DNA of 64,000 nucleotides from Terrimicrobium sacchariphilum (GCF_001613545.1 NZ_BDCO01000002.1:3286001-3350000); one strand, 5' to 3'. Positions 53,221 to 64,000 are shown, numbered from the stretch's first letter. Notes: generated by a model from the sequence alone, not told the origin. Made by a program: numbers and translations.

Positions 53221-54768
53221 TCAATGGTCGATCACAGCGTGGGAACGAATCTCGCGCCATGCCTCGGCGTCGGCGGGTTCGGCGACGAGGGATTTCACCA
53301 GTTGGTCGGGGTTCCCGTAAATGGGCATGATCTCCACCGCGCGGCGGAGCGCCCGCACGGCATCGCTCGGGCGGCCCATGCGATCGAGCGCGATGGCGGC
53401 CCCGGCCCAAGCGTCGGCTTTTTTCCCATTGGTCAGCTGGAGGGCGCGCTCAAAGGCGGCGAGGGCCTTGGCGTTGTCGCCCTTGCGCAGCCAGGCGTAG
53501 CCGAGGTTGTTGGCGGCATTGTCCGAGGCGGGGCTCTTCGCCACGGTGTCGGTCCAGAGATTAAAGGAGGTGGCAAAGACCTCCTGCCTCTGCCAGCCGA
53601 GCCACGCGAGCGCAGTCAATACCACCGCGCACCCGACCGCCAGGAACGGCCACGCCCGCGCCCCGGGCCGCACTCGGGCGAGGAGGGCAAAGAGAGTCAG
53701 CGCGAGCCCCGCCAGCGGCACGTAAAGATAGCGATCCGCCGCCGGGCAGTACATGGGGAGGAGGTTTGAGACCGGCCCCATTGCGGCCCAATACATCAGC
53801 ATCCCGAGCATGCCCACGCGATTGCGCCAGGCCGCGAAGCCCTGCACGAGCACGAGGGCGGCGAGCATGAGGTAAAGCCAGACAGCCGCGATGCGGCCGA
53901 CATTCTGCGGCATATAGATGGCGGAGAGTTCCACCGGCCAGAAGATCTGCCGCACGTAGAAGCCCCAGATGCGCGGCTGGATTTTCAGCGTCTCGACGAG
54001 CGAACCACCCAGCCTGCCGGGCTTGCTCAGAAAGATCATCGACTCGCGCGGCTCGAAGGCGAAACGCGCAGCTACAAACCCGCCGACCACCGCCGCCGCG
54101 AGCGCCGTCATCACCACCCACCGCCGCCCCGTGCCGCGCTCGCGAAAGAGCACACCGCACGCCCCCACCAGCACCGGAGCGATGACGCCCGTTTCCTTCG
54201 CCCCCACCGCTAGCAGCGACGCGGCCACACACCCGGCACCCGTCCACAACATCACACGACCCGTGCTCCGTCCGCAGCGCAGCGCGAGGAACATGGCGAG
54301 GAGCAGGAAAAATAAGGTCAGCACATCCTCGCGCGACGAAACCTCCGCCACCGGCTCGACCAGCATCGGATGCACGGCAAAGGCCAGCGCGGCAAGGATC
54401 GCCGGTCCCGCGCGTCCGCCGCCCAGCTCCATGAGCAGGAGGAAAAGCAGCGCGACATTCGCCGCATGAAGGGCCGCGCTCGTGAGGTGATAGCCCACGG
54501 GATTGCGCCCCCATAGCGCGGAATCGAGCATGAGCGAGGCGAGCTGCACGGGGCGGTTCGCATCGAGCACATCCTGCCCGAGCACGCGGAAGGTCAGCAC
54601 CTCGCCCCAGTGCGACGGGTCATGAATATAATCGCCAAAGAGCACCTGCGACCGCGCGTCGTAGACGAACTCCGACCCGACCGACCGCGCATAAAAAAGG
54701 AACGCCACCACGCCGGCCAGCACAGCCAGCAGAACGACTCGGAAGCGCGCGATACTCGGAGCAGACAT
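53221..54768 (-). CDS. Membrane glycosyltransferase-like protein with C-terminal TPR
   Basis: 515 aa from ATG 54768. About ten hydrophobic segments; an extracytoplasmic loop with FVYDARSQVLFGDYIHD and an ANRPVQLASLMLDSALWG region match the TMTC/PMT-like O-mannosyltransferase (GT-C) layout, in which an early acidic loop is catalytic. The last about 110 residues form two or three TPR repeats (NNLGYAWLRKGDNAKALAAF). It may glycosylate exported proteins. The ORF frame is open to 54885, but the shorter start is preferred. Confidence 0.8.
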   Translation of the reverse strand: MSAPSIARFRVVLLAVLAGVVAFLFYARSVGSEFVYDARSQVLFGDYIHDPSHWGEVLTFRVLGQDVLDANRPVQLASLMLDSALWGRNPVGYHLTSAALHAANVALLFLLLMELGGGRAGPAILAALAFAVHPMLVEPVAEVSSREDVLTLFFLLLAMFLALRCGRSTGRVMLWTGAGCVAASLLAVGAKETGVIAPVLVGACGVLFRERGTGRRWVVMTALAAAVVGGFVAARFAFEPRESMIFLSKPGRLGGSLVETLKIQPRIWGFYVRQIFWPVELSAIYMPQNVGRIAAVWLYLMLAALVLVQGFAAWRNRVGMLGMLMYWAAMGPVSNLLPMYCPAADRYLYVPLAGLALTLFALLARVRPGARAWPFLAVGCAVVLTALAWLGWQRQEVFATSFNLWTDTVAKSPASDNAANNLGYAWLRKGDNAKALAAFERALQLTNGKKADAWAGAAIALDRMGRPSDAVRALRRAVEIMPIYGNPDQLVKSLVAEPADAEAWREIRSHAVIDH

Positions 54769-54966
54769 GGGAGGGAGATTTCTCCCGGCGAGCCTCACCG
54801 CCCCGCGCCCGGGTGTCAACTTTGCAGAACGCAACGCAAGCCTCCCCGTTATGCAACGTTGAGCAGTTAATCGGGAACAGCTCACTCAGTCATTAGCATC
54901 ACACAATTTCCAGCCTGATACCTCTGGACAAGGAAAAACCCGTTAGCTATACGGCGAAGTATCGGT

Positions 54967-55554
54967 ATGCTCCACACATTCCCGTCCCGGATTCTTTGCG
55001 CCTGCGTCGTCGCCTTGTCTCTCGCCTGGGGAGGACACGCCCAGGCCGAGATCCTGAAAACCCGCCTGGCCTTCACCAACGCCATTTGGAACGACACCGC
55101 GCCAATGTCGGGGTACTTCGAGTACCAGTACGATACGACCAACGATAACAACCTAGTATCAGTCACGTCTGTCGACATCACGATCGGTGCAGGCAATACT
55201 ATCACTCCCTTCCGTTTCCTCTACGATGTCCCGGGAGAGACCGACACGGCCGTGCATCCCGGTTATGATTTCAACCGCGGCAGCTCCCAGATTTACGAAG
55301 CCTACTTCACAAGCCTCGACAGTACGCGACAGATGTTTCTCGACTGGAGCGGCACCGGGGTGAACTCCGTGCTGCAGGTCACGATCCCGGGCAATTATTC
55401 CAGCTACACCCAAAATTCGGGAACTAATGTCATTTCGCTGCAGTCCGCCGGCACGAGCGTGGCCACGATCGTTCCCGAGCCATCCGAGATCGGCCTCATC
55501 GGCTTCGCGCTCCCGCTCCTCGGCCTGGCCCTTCGCAGGCGTCGCAGCCTCTAG
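54967..55554 (+). CDS. PEP-CTERM-sorted secreted protein
   Basis: A 195-aa protein with a signal peptide (ILCACVVALSLAWGGHAQA) and the tail VPEPSEIGLIGFALPLLGLA ending RRRRSL. Beta-rich body (STRQMFLDWSGTGVNSV). The third such gene in the window. No exosortase nearby. Confidence 0.88.
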   Translation: MLHTFPSRILCACVVALSLAWGGHAQAEILKTRLAFTNAIWNDTAPMSGYFEYQYDTTNDNNLVSVTSVDITIGAGNTITPFRFLYDVPGETDTAVHPGYDFNRGSSQIYEAYFTSLDSTRQMFLDWSGTGVNSVLQVTIPGNYSSYTQNSGTNVISLQSAGTSVATIVPEPSEIGLIGFALPLLGLALRRRRSL

Positions 55555-55641
55555 GCTGCTTGGCCGTTTGCTGAACGCCTCCCACCTTTCACTCAGGGGC
55601 CATACCGAGCCGCGCGGAAGGACGGGAGGCGATTCTCTGGT

Positions 55642-55809
55642 ATGAAGAGCCTCTTCCCCTGCCTTGCACTGCTTCTCTCCGCCCTCACCGGCTGCGACCG
55701 CACGCCGGGGGTACGGACTTCCCAAAGCGCGGGCGGCCCGGGCAATGCGCCCGATACCGAGCGATCGCCCTCTCCCGCACCGACGTCCATTCCCAGAGCC
55801 ACCCCGTAA
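55642..55809 (+). CDS. Short lipoprotein, 55 aa
   Basis: ATG 55642 to TAA 55807-55809. A signal with lipobox LTGC (residues 15-18) is followed by a short Ser/Pro/Gly-rich tail (PNAPDTERSPSPAPTS-like). Typical of short surface lipoproteins; no motif beyond the lipid attachment site. Confidence 0.55.
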   Translation: MKSLFPCLALLLSALTGCDRTPGVRTSQSAGGPGNAPDTERSPSPAPTSIPRATP

Positions 55810-55881
55810 CGCCATGCCGACGAAAAATTCAGGCTGAGCCCCCACGCGCAGGTGCGCCCGGGAACGCGATACCCCTGTCCA

Positions 55882-56328
55882 ATGAACGCATCGTTCCTGT
55901 ACATCGCCGACCGCGGGGGCCTGAAGATCTACCGCGTGGAGGACCACGTCCCGCGCCTGCTTGAGTTCTTTCCCGTCGATGATGCCAAGGGACGCTGGCG
56001 CGATCACCTGACCGACAAAGCCGGAGGTTTCCCCGCCGGAAAAACCGCTGGCCACGGGAACTCCACCGCCGAGCGTCTGCGCCTCGAGGCGGAGACCGAC
56101 ATGCGGTGCCTGCGCAAGATCGCCACCCGTCTCTGCGAGTCCTTGGACGAGCATATCGATGTTGGCTGGTCCTTCGCTGCGCCTTCGGAGCTCAATGGAG
56201 CCATCCTTGATGGCCTGCCCGACCGCTATCGCTCCCGCCTCGTACAAAGCCTGCGTGCGGACCTTTTGAACACCACCGAGGATGAGCTCGCCACCCATTT
56301 TGATCTTCATGCCGTCCCGAATCACTAA
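55882..56328 (+). CDS. Host-attachment/baeRF-type protein
   Basis: 148 aa from ATG 55882. The first strand LYIADRGGLKIYRVEDH and the C-terminal segment AAPSELNGAILDGLPDRYRS then LVQSLRADLLNTTEDELATH resemble the family annotated as protein required for attachment to host cells, a release-factor-like (baeRF) fold. The role in free-living bacteria is unknown. The next short ORF begins 13 nt later. Confidence 0.6.
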   Translation: MNASFLYIADRGGLKIYRVEDHVPRLLEFFPVDDAKGRWRDHLTDKAGGFPAGKTAGHGNSTAERLRLEAETDMRCLRKIATRLCESLDEHIDVGWSFAAPSELNGAILDGLPDRYRSRLVQSLRADLLNTTEDELATHFDLHAVPNH

Positions 56329-56341
56329 CCTCAAACATCCC

Positions 56342-56632
56342 ATGTCCACACCGGAAACCAGTCCATCAGTCTCTCCCGCGCCATCTCCCGCGCCATCTCC
56401 CGAGTCTCCCCAGCTTCCTCCGAGTACGCCGACCTACCCCGGCCCCACCACCGTGCCCAATCCCTCGCCGCCGGTCGCTCCGACACCGCAAACTTCGGAG
56501 CCCGACTTCATGCCACCAGATCAGCCTCCCCCGGAGAGAAAAGAATCCTCACGTCATCCCAACCCTGTCGAGCTTCACCGCGCCGAGGCCAATACCATCG
56601 CACGACATACTCGCGTAATGCTAAAGCACTAG
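56342..56632 (+). CDS. Proline-rich small protein
   Basis: 96 aa, with (S)PAPSPAPSPESPQL and PTPQTSEP type Pro/Ser runs; the last about 20 residues are charged (HRAEANTIARHTRVMLKH). It has no signal peptide. Low-complexity composition makes coding status uncertain, but it directly follows the baeRF-type gene (13 nt). Confidence 0.4.
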   Translation: MSTPETSPSVSPAPSPAPSPESPQLPPSTPTYPGPTTVPNPSPPVAPTPQTSEPDFMPPDQPPPERKESSRHPNPVELHRAEANTIARHTRVMLKH

Positions 56633-57453
56633 TTGGTCTCGCGAGCCAGAGCATACCCCGGCATCGGCTTTCCAAGATCATCAAGCTTGCCTGTCGCCCA
56701 AAGGATGCCGCGAGTAACAAGGTCAAGATAGCGTGCGTCTGCCACCGTGGCATTATTGTGCGCCAGCGTAGTGCTAAAGACACGGGTGCCGCGATAAACG
56801 TGTGCCCACGCCACTATGGCCTCCACGTCCCGCCCCTCGATACGCTGGGTGCCACGTGCAAGGGGGGTGATTCCCGGGAGCAGACGGATGTTGTTGTAAA
56901 GCTCCTCTTTCTCTGTAGTCCAGTCCGTCAGACCCTGTATCAGAGGGTTATCAGCTGGCAGGTAATGCACGGCGATCGGCTCCTGGGGACCGTGAAAGGT
57001 GGATTGCAGCCCTACATACTCGTACCAGATTGCATTCGCGGCTCCATCAGCCACAGGTTTATGATAATCACCGAAGCGGTACGAGTGCATGGCGCAGTGG
57101 AGGTTGACGCCAGGGACCCCGTCCCGGTGGGGTTGGAGGACCTTTTCAATCACTGAGGGGTCGTCAACACCTCCCGCACATTCCGTATGGATCACCACAT
57201 CGTATCCTCGGGCATAGTCAGGTTGGTCATAGATTGGCAGTCGGGGACGTGAGGAGGTGTCGTCGACATGCGCATGATCGACCACTGCGTGAATACGGGA
57301 TTCTATGCCCGCTTTCAGGATGTCTTTCTGCGCCGCATAATCATGGTATCCCCCGCCCGTGATAAGAAGGGCCTTGATCGGCGGCACGTCCGTAGCGTGG
57401 GAATACCCCATTACGAAAGCGATGGCTATAGAGATAAGGGTCGAGCGAGTCAT
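56629..57453 (-). CDS. Secreted ThuA-domain protein
   Basis: A 274-aa protein with a signal peptide (STLISIAIAFVMGYSHA). It is a ThuA/trehalose-utilisation-type domain (KALLITGGGYHDYAAQKDIL, VNLHCAMHSYR with GLQST, WAHVYRGTRVFSTTLAHN). Planctomycetes and Verrucomicrobia are rich in such proteins linked to carbohydrate use. It shares an operon-like minus-strand run with the upstream monooxygenase (about 30 bp gap). Confidence 0.88.
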   Translation of the reverse strand: MTRSTLISIAIAFVMGYSHATDVPPIKALLITGGGYHDYAAQKDILKAGIESRIHAVVDHAHVDDTSSRPRLPIYDQPDYARGYDVVIHTECAGGVDDPSVIEKVLQPHRDGVPGVNLHCAMHSYRFGDYHKPVADGAANAIWYEYVGLQSTFHGPQEPIAVHYLPADNPLIQGLTDWTTEKEELYNNIRLLPGITPLARGTQRIEGRDVEAIVAWAHVYRGTRVFSTTLAHNNATVADARYLDLVTRGILWATGKLDDLGKPMPGYALARETN

Positions 57454-57485
57454 GGATTGATAAGCACTCCGGAAAAAATCGCAGG

Positions 57486-59096
57486 TCAGATTGCCACGAT
57501 CCTGCGCAGATACTCCCGCAGACCTGTGACGGTTGGTCGAGTACTACACCAGCCCACGTGACCGTCGGGTCGGATGAGCCAGGCCATGCCAGGCGTCGCT
57601 CCGTATTCCGCGGCGAATTTTCCAGCCACATCGACAAAACACGGCACGCGATTATCCAACGATGCCGCTCCTCCTTGGGCAAGAATGGCGTAGCTGCTCG
57701 TGAAATCGGGAGGGAGTTCATTCAAGACGTCGAGTAGTAAGGCAAAATCGCCGGTCGCAGTCTCGGCGAAATACCCAAGCAAAAGGTGGCGCCCTTTGCC
57801 CGTAAGCTCATGCAACCGGAATGGCTGGGCGACACGGCAGCGCTGAAGTGGACCTGCGTCCGGGGCACGATCTCCAGCGACGACTGGCGCATCCGGGGCG
57901 GTGTCTCCTCGTTCATCGCAGACGATGCTGCTGTCGCGGTACGCGATGAGAAGCTGCGTCTCGCGCAAGCCCGGCAGGGCATGGCGCTGGTCCAGCACTT
58001 CAGCCATGGCGCGGCTCGTATTTTCCACCACGTCGAGTCCGACAGGCCGGCGCTCCTCCTCATAGGTCTCCAGCAACGAGGGTGCGGCCAGACCGCGAGC
58101 AGCCAGCGAGAGTTTCCAGGCGAGATTATGAGCATCTTGCAATCCTGTGTTCATCCCCTGCCCTCCGACCGGAGGATGAATATGCGCGGCATCACCAGCA
58201 AGAAACGCCCGCCCACGCGAATACTCTGCAGCGATGCGATGGCTCACGCGGTAAACCGAGGACCAATGCAGGGAAGAAAGCTTCGTCCCGGCAGGTAGCA
58301 GCGGACTCATTAGCTCGATAACTTCGGCCAGACTAGGAGCAGGAAATTCCTGCTCATTCATGCCCGCCACCTCCGGGATCACAGTAGAGAGGCGAAACCT
58401 CTTCCCTGTCGGACTGTATACCGGCACTGCTGCCAGGATTCGCCCGCCGGGCTGCCCAGGCTCGCCCAGATTGAACCTGTACATGCGGTTATGCGGAAGG
58501 TCCCACTCGACCTCCAAATCCGCCAAGGTAAACGTCTGCGGATATCGCCCGCCCTCAAAAGCCACGCCCAGAGAAGATCGCACCCGGCTATGCGCGCCAT
58601 CGCAGCCCACGAGCCACCGGCACGCCACCGACCTCGTCTCGCCACCCGGCCCGGTCAATGCGGCCTCCACACAATCGGCTGTCTCGCGAAAATCCGTCAA
58701 CGCCCAGCCGTAATGAACTCGCCCACCATGGCGCTGCAGCCCTCGTTCGAGCACGCGCTCCGTCTCGTATTGCGCCAGCGAAAGACTACCAAAAGGCAAC
58801 TCTTCCGGAATATCCATTCCCCCTGCGAATTCACCATTCGCAAAGGCTGAAACGCCCTCTATCCACACGCCTCGATCGATCGCATCATGCAATACGCCGA
58901 GATCGTCAAAGATTTCCAACGTGCGTGGCGTGATGCCAAGCGCCTTGCTGAAAAATGTCCGCCCCGTCATGGCATCGATCGACAACGCTTTCACTCCATC
59001 ACGCACAAGTTCGGTCGCCAGCAGCAATCCCACAGGACCCGCACCCACCACCAGCACGTCGACATTCGCATCCATCCCTCGACTAATCGCGATCAT
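57486..59096 (-). CDS. FAD-dependent aromatic monooxygenase (PheA/TfdB-like)
   Basis: 536 aa from 59096 (M at 59075 is an alternative). Rossmann GxGxxG: VLVVGAGPVGLLLATEL. DG motif LVGCDGAHSRVRSS and FAD-phosphate motif GDAAHIHPPVGGQGMNTGLQ are intact. A thioredoxin-like C-terminus (LPPDFTSSYAILAQGG) is typical of phenol hydroxylase-like enzymes. It hydroxylates an aromatic substrate with NAD(P)H and O2; the substrate is unknown. Confidence 0.9.
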   Translation of the reverse strand: MIAISRGMDANVDVLVVGAGPVGLLLATELVRDGVKALSIDAMTGRTFFSKALGITPRTLEIFDDLGVLHDAIDRGVWIEGVSAFANGEFAGGMDIPEELPFGSLSLAQYETERVLERGLQRHGGRVHYGWALTDFRETADCVEAALTGPGGETRSVACRWLVGCDGAHSRVRSSLGVAFEGGRYPQTFTLADLEVEWDLPHNRMYRFNLGEPGQPGGRILAAVPVYSPTGKRFRLSTVIPEVAGMNEQEFPAPSLAEVIELMSPLLPAGTKLSSLHWSSVYRVSHRIAAEYSRGRAFLAGDAAHIHPPVGGQGMNTGLQDAHNLAWKLSLAARGLAAPSLLETYEEERRPVGLDVVENTSRAMAEVLDQRHALPGLRETQLLIAYRDSSIVCDERGDTAPDAPVVAGDRAPDAGPLQRCRVAQPFRLHELTGKGRHLLLGYFAETATGDFALLLDVLNELPPDFTSSYAILAQGGAASLDNRVPCFVDVAGKFAAEYGATPGMAWLIRPDGHVGWCSTRPTVTGLREYLRRIVAI

Positions 59097-59177
59097 ATCG
59101 ACATAAGGCAAAGAAAAATCTGCCCCCGGGGATTGATAATTTCCTTCCTTGCCCCGATAAGACCGGTCGTACCGCCC

Positions 59178-59564
59178 ATGACCAAACGTAAACGCACCGC
59201 TCTCCTCTTCCTCATCCTCGCCAGCCTGAATCTCCTGGCAGCCATCAGCGTGCTCCTCCATGTCGGGCGGCAGAACGACCGGGAAAAGGTCATCCACACC
59301 CACGCCGCCGCGCTCACCGAGATCCCGGCTGACGCCATCGACAAGATCAAGGCGAACACCGTCGCCCTCGCTCTCTCTGCCAACCTAAACGCCCAGCACG
59401 AGGTCGCCGTCCGCATCTTCGCCCTCTACGATCACCTCCTGCGCGACTCCAACCGCCTCGCCGTCACCCTCTTCCTCGTTCTCGCGGCCAATACAGCCTT
59501 CTTCTTCGGCGGGGCGTATTTTCAGCTCCGCGCAAGTGCGCACTGCGGATTAGTCCGCCAATAG
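59178..59564 (+). CDS. Small membrane protein
   Basis: 128 aa from ATG 59178. Two hydrophobic helices: LLFLILASLNLLAAISVLL near the N-terminus and NRLAVTLFLVLAANTAFFFG near the C-terminus, with a soluble helical part between. Function unknown. Confidence 0.6.
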   Translation: MTKRKRTALLFLILASLNLLAAISVLLHVGRQNDREKVIHTHAAALTEIPADAIDKIKANTVALALSANLNAQHEVAVRIFALYDHLLRDSNRLAVTLFLVLAANTAFFFGGAYFQLRASAHCGLVRQ

Positions 59565-59626
59565 TCATTCCCCCGTTCCGCGCTCGACGGCGAGCCTCGC
59601 TCCCATTACAGGATGCTGCCTGGCCT

Positions 59627-59959
59627 ATGCACCCTTACATTTACCTGCTCATCGCCATCTTTGCCGAAATCGCCGGGACCACTGCGCTCAAGGCGTGTGA
59701 AGGGTTTTCCAAGCCTTGGCCGACTGTGGTCGTCTTCGTGGGCTATGGCATCGCGTTTTACTTTCTCTCGCTCAGCCTGCGTACCATCCCAGTCGGCATC
59801 GCCTATGCCATCTGGTCCGGCCTGGGCATCGCGGTAATCAGCCTCATCGGATGATTTGTCTTCAAACAGGCCTTGGATCTCCCAGCCGTCATCGGCCTCA
59901 GCCTGATCATCGCGGGAGTCGTGGTGCTGAATTTCTTTTCCAAGTCTGTCGCGCACTAG
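59627..59959 (+). pseudogene. SMR-family multidrug efflux gene interrupted by in-frame TGA (codon 76)
   Basis: The frame encodes MHPYIYLLIAIFAEIAGT..., YAIWSGLGIAVISLIG and then TGA (59852-59854). In-frame reading continues FVFKQALDLPAVIGLSL, IIAGVVVLNFFSKSVAH and ends TAG at 59957. Total 110 codons, the EmrE length; the TGA falls at EmrE position 76, where a Trp is usual. Essential Glu14 is present. So the gene is broken by a TGG-to-TGA change, or the base is a sequencing error, or there is recoding. Confidence 0.85.
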
Positions 59960-60047
59960 AGAGCGGAGCCAAGCCTGCTGACTGTGGAATACTTCTACAG
60001 CCACCCGGGTCACTGAAATATTCCTGCGCGTTTCATTCGGTGTGTCG

Positions 60048-60416
60048 CTACGTCTTGTCCGAGCGACCATCCCTCGCCGCATCCCAGCGCGCCCCCTCCC
60101 TCACCGCACCATGGTGTGTAGTCCGCCATATCCGGGCAAAGAAGAAATACATCCCGGCACTCACGTAGGAGCAACCGAGCAGACCGATCATGGCAAGACC
60201 ACGGTCCAGTCCACCGGCGTCTCGGCCTATCAATCCTGCAGCCCAAAGGACCGAGAAAGCCACCCAACCAGCGACAACACCGACCAATCCGGCAAAAAAC
60301 ACATCCCATCGGGTTCCCGCTTTCATCGGAGCAGCCATGGCACAGATCAACATGAAGCCCACTGGTGCCAGCAGAAAAAGCATCTGCACCGTCAGGAATG
60401 ACCACATCGTTTCCAT
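60048..60416 (-). CDS. Small membrane protein
   Basis: A 122-aa protein with three or four hydrophobic helices (MWSFLTVQMLFLLAPVGFML, VFFAGLVGVVAGWVAFSVL and LAMIGLLGCSYVSAGMYFFF) and a basic C-terminal tail. No motif recognised. Confidence 0.55.
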   Translation of the reverse strand: METMWSFLTVQMLFLLAPVGFMLICAMAAPMKAGTRWDVFFAGLVGVVAGWVAFSVLWAAGLIGRDAGGLDRGLAMIGLLGCSYVSAGMYFFFARIWRTTHHGAVREGARWDAARDGRSDKT

Positions 60417-60591
60417 AGTCTTTACGGGAGTTGGGCTTCCGAAGTTACCTTACCACATTCTCTGCGCGACCTGAACAACAAAACAGCCCAGGCAAAAAAT
60501 GCCTGCGCCGCCCGCGCCGGGAGTCACCCCCCAGCAACTCCCGGTAACCGAGCGGCGCAAAACATTCAGATCCAGCCCTAGCAGGAACTTT

Positions 60592-60744
60592 TTATATTCG
60601 TCCCATGAGGACGAGAATCAGGACAATAACCAAAATCAATCCCAGCCCCCCACTCGGATAATATCCCCAGCGGGAACTATGCGGCCACGTCGGCAACGCT
60701 CCAACCAGGAGCAGGATCAGGATGATAAGCAGCAATGTACTCAT
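60592..60744 (-). CDS. DUF3309-type small membrane protein
   Basis: 50 aa from ATG 60744. STLLLIILILLLVGALPTWP, the invariant-looking WGYYPSGGLG and a final hydrophobic helix with GRI are characteristic of DUF3309. Function unknown. Confidence 0.8.
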   Translation of the reverse strand: MSTLLLIILILLLVGALPTWPHSSRWGYYPSGGLGLILVIVLILVLMGRI

Positions 60745-60849
60745 GCTGGTATATCGCATGGAACCCCATTTCCCGGACGTACCAGAAGAACATCTCCTCT
60801 CGTTTCCGGCTCGCAGCAGCGTCACCTGAAAAATTCGTGCCTCTCCCGA

Positions 60850-61227
60850 TTAGGAACTGGCCACCCCGTAGAAGGCCACCCGATCATCTGCAGAAAAGAA
60901 GACGTAAATTTTGTCCGTATTCGGACGCTGAAACGCCATCCCTCCATATTCCGCCACGCGATCCGGCAGCGGTCGCCATCCCGTCATGCGAAACTTTCCA
61001 CCCGGGCCGATCTGCTCCAGAGATTCTCCAAATCGACTTATGACCTCATCTCGAGACGGCCTACCATCGAGAAACGCGCGGTCCAGTCCCGGCTGCACGC
61101 AATACGGCTCAACAAACTCAAAGAAAAGCAGACCAGCCAGCACAATCCCAATCGCGCCATTCACCACCCATGACCAGTTCCGCCGCATATCCGAGACATA
61201 TTTCGCCACAATCCCTCCCTCAATCAA
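60850..61227 (-). CDS. Membrane-anchored hypothetical protein
   Basis: 125 aa. A single anchor (WVVNGAIGIVLAGLLFFEFV) is followed by a short soluble part (FLDGRPSRDEVISRFGESLE). FLDGRPSRDEV resembles the start of SmpA/OmlA-type domains, but this is weak. A shorter start at 61185 (MRRNW) is possible. Confidence 0.55.
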   Translation of the reverse strand: MIEGGIVAKYVSDMRRNWSWVVNGAIGIVLAGLLFFEFVEPYCVQPGLDRAFLDGRPSRDEVISRFGESLEQIGPGGKFRMTGWRPLPDRVAEYGGMAFQRPNTDKIYVFFSADDRVAFYGVASS

Positions 61228-61408
61228 GTCGAAGACGCCCTTTCGGTTTCGTTCGAAGCATGTTCAAAATATAGAGGTCGTTGGCAGCAGAGTACTTCCG
61301 CGTACTCCCGGCAGGGTGCGGCTTATGCTTCCGGATCAGCCGCATCCGATGTGTAAGGAATAAGAAAGAGCCCCCCTGGGGCGGGTGGGAGTGCGGCAGT
61401 GGGGGGGT

Positions 61409-61444
61409 AAAAAAAAGCGCCAGGCGCTGGTGGGCGCACTGGCG
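61409..61444 (-). terminator. Second rRNA-operon terminator
   Basis: On the minus strand CGCCAG/CTGGCG pair and are followed by eight T residues (61409-61416). It lies downstream of the first rRNA terminator. Confidence 0.7.
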
Positions 61445-61450
61445 TATAAA

Positions 61451-61489
61451 AAAAAGGACCCCGCTACGGGCTTTCGCCTATAGCGGGGT
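61451..61489 (-). terminator. First rRNA-operon terminator
   Basis: ACCCCGCTA pairs with TAGCGGGGT; the minus strand runs into a long T-run right after the stem. It is a few bases past the 5S 3' end. Confidence 0.9.
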
Positions 61490-61493
61490 TAAC

Positions 61494-61608
61494 TCTGGCA
61501 ACGACCTACTCTCGCGCAAGCTATACAAGCACTACCATCGGAGCTGTGACGTTTCACTTCCGTGTTCGAGATGGGAACGGGTGGGACCATCACGCCAGGA
61601 TCACCAGA
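61494..61608 (-). rRNA. rrf: 5S ribosomal RNA
   Basis: On the minus strand, TCTGGTGAT (5' end) pairs with GTTGCCAGA (3' end) in a 115-nt RNA with the 5S conserved core CCCATCTCGAACACGGAAG. It follows 23S by about 160 nt, the usual order in an rrn operon. Confidence 0.95.
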
Positions 61609-61771
61609 CTTCGGGAGTTGATCCCGGGTGTCTAGCGACCGCTAAAACGTTACCAATTTTTATGATGTCGAAGAGAACAAGTTAGTGCTCTCTGACATCC
61701 GCATACAGTGGACAAACAACCGCAGACTCCAACTATCTGAGACTGCATGATAGTAATTAAAGGAGTTTAAA

Positions 61772-64000
<2,229 letters not shown>

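Noticed and set aside
59852-59854. Genome-wide UGA reassigned to Trp
   Set aside because: Several conserved genes in the window end normally with TGA overlapping the next start, so UGA acts as stop.

Overview
This GC-rich, densely coding window most resembles a Verrucomicrobiota chromosome (a Spartobacteria/Terrimicrobium-like soil lineage is my guess). The hints are three short-tailed PEP-CTERM secreted proteins, a caa3 oxidase/bc complex/bd oxidase gene train, purine-rich dispersed intergenic repeats, and families such as ThuA and pectate-lyase-like beta-helix proteins. No 16S gene is visible, so the assignment is inference.

Layout. 1-1.3 kb: the end of a P1B-4 metal ATPase. 1.6-5.1 kb (minus): a four-gene operon, TetR regulator, HlyD-like adaptor, ABC ATPase and ABC-2 permease, with a palindromic operator touching the tetR start codon. 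5.2-5.8 kb: a Tat-type M15/DUF882 peptidase. 6.0-18.5 kb (plus): a respiratory block of caa3 oxidase subunits II, I and III, an unrecognised membrane protein, a dihaem cytochrome c lipoprotein, a Rieske protein, a cytochrome b fused to a c-type haem domain, a CtaG fused to a polyferredoxin, a YtkA-like protein, then cydAB, closed by a terminator. 18.6-25.5 kb: a B12-type radical SAM enzyme, two tandem PH-like membrane proteins plus an ExbD-like protein, carbonic anhydrase, a GT4 glycosyltransferase and KdsD. 25.5-28.5 kb: an EF-P with a non-lysine tip, an HExxH membrane protein, a MidA-type methyltransferase and a YdeI-like protein. 29-32.7 kb: small genes, YnfA, and a divergent P1B-2 Zn/Cd/Pb ATPase and CadR-type MerR regulator sharing a textbook 19-bp-spacer promoter. 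32.8-39.4 kb: an unusual serine hydrolase fused to an outer-membrane barrel, a beta-helix protein and two PEP-CTERM proteins. 40.7-45.8 kb: cysE, a cysteine desulfurase and a SprT-like protease overlapping head to tail, then acs. 46-61 kb: accessory genes, many small secreted or membrane proteins, two methyltransferases, an RRM protein, a TPR glycosyltransferase, ThuA, a flavin monooxygenase, and an SMR efflux gene broken by an in-frame TGA. 61.4-64 kb (minus): tandem terminators, 5S rRNA and most of 23S rRNA.

How the genes work together. The 6-18.5 kb block encodes a quinol-to-oxygen chain (Rieske/cytochrome b-c, soluble or tethered haem c, caa3 oxidase), copper and haem assembly helpers, and a bypass bd oxidase. 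Metal handling recurs: two different P1B ATPases, a metal-responsive regulator, and assembly factors that may handle copper. CysE and the desulfurase make and then mobilise cysteine sulfur. The most notable items are the hydrolase-barrel fusion, the CtaG-polyferredoxin fusion, the nonsense codon in the SMR gene, the lysine-less EF-P tip, the near-leaderless regulated promoters, and a composite dispersed repeat with 37-nt inverted arms.
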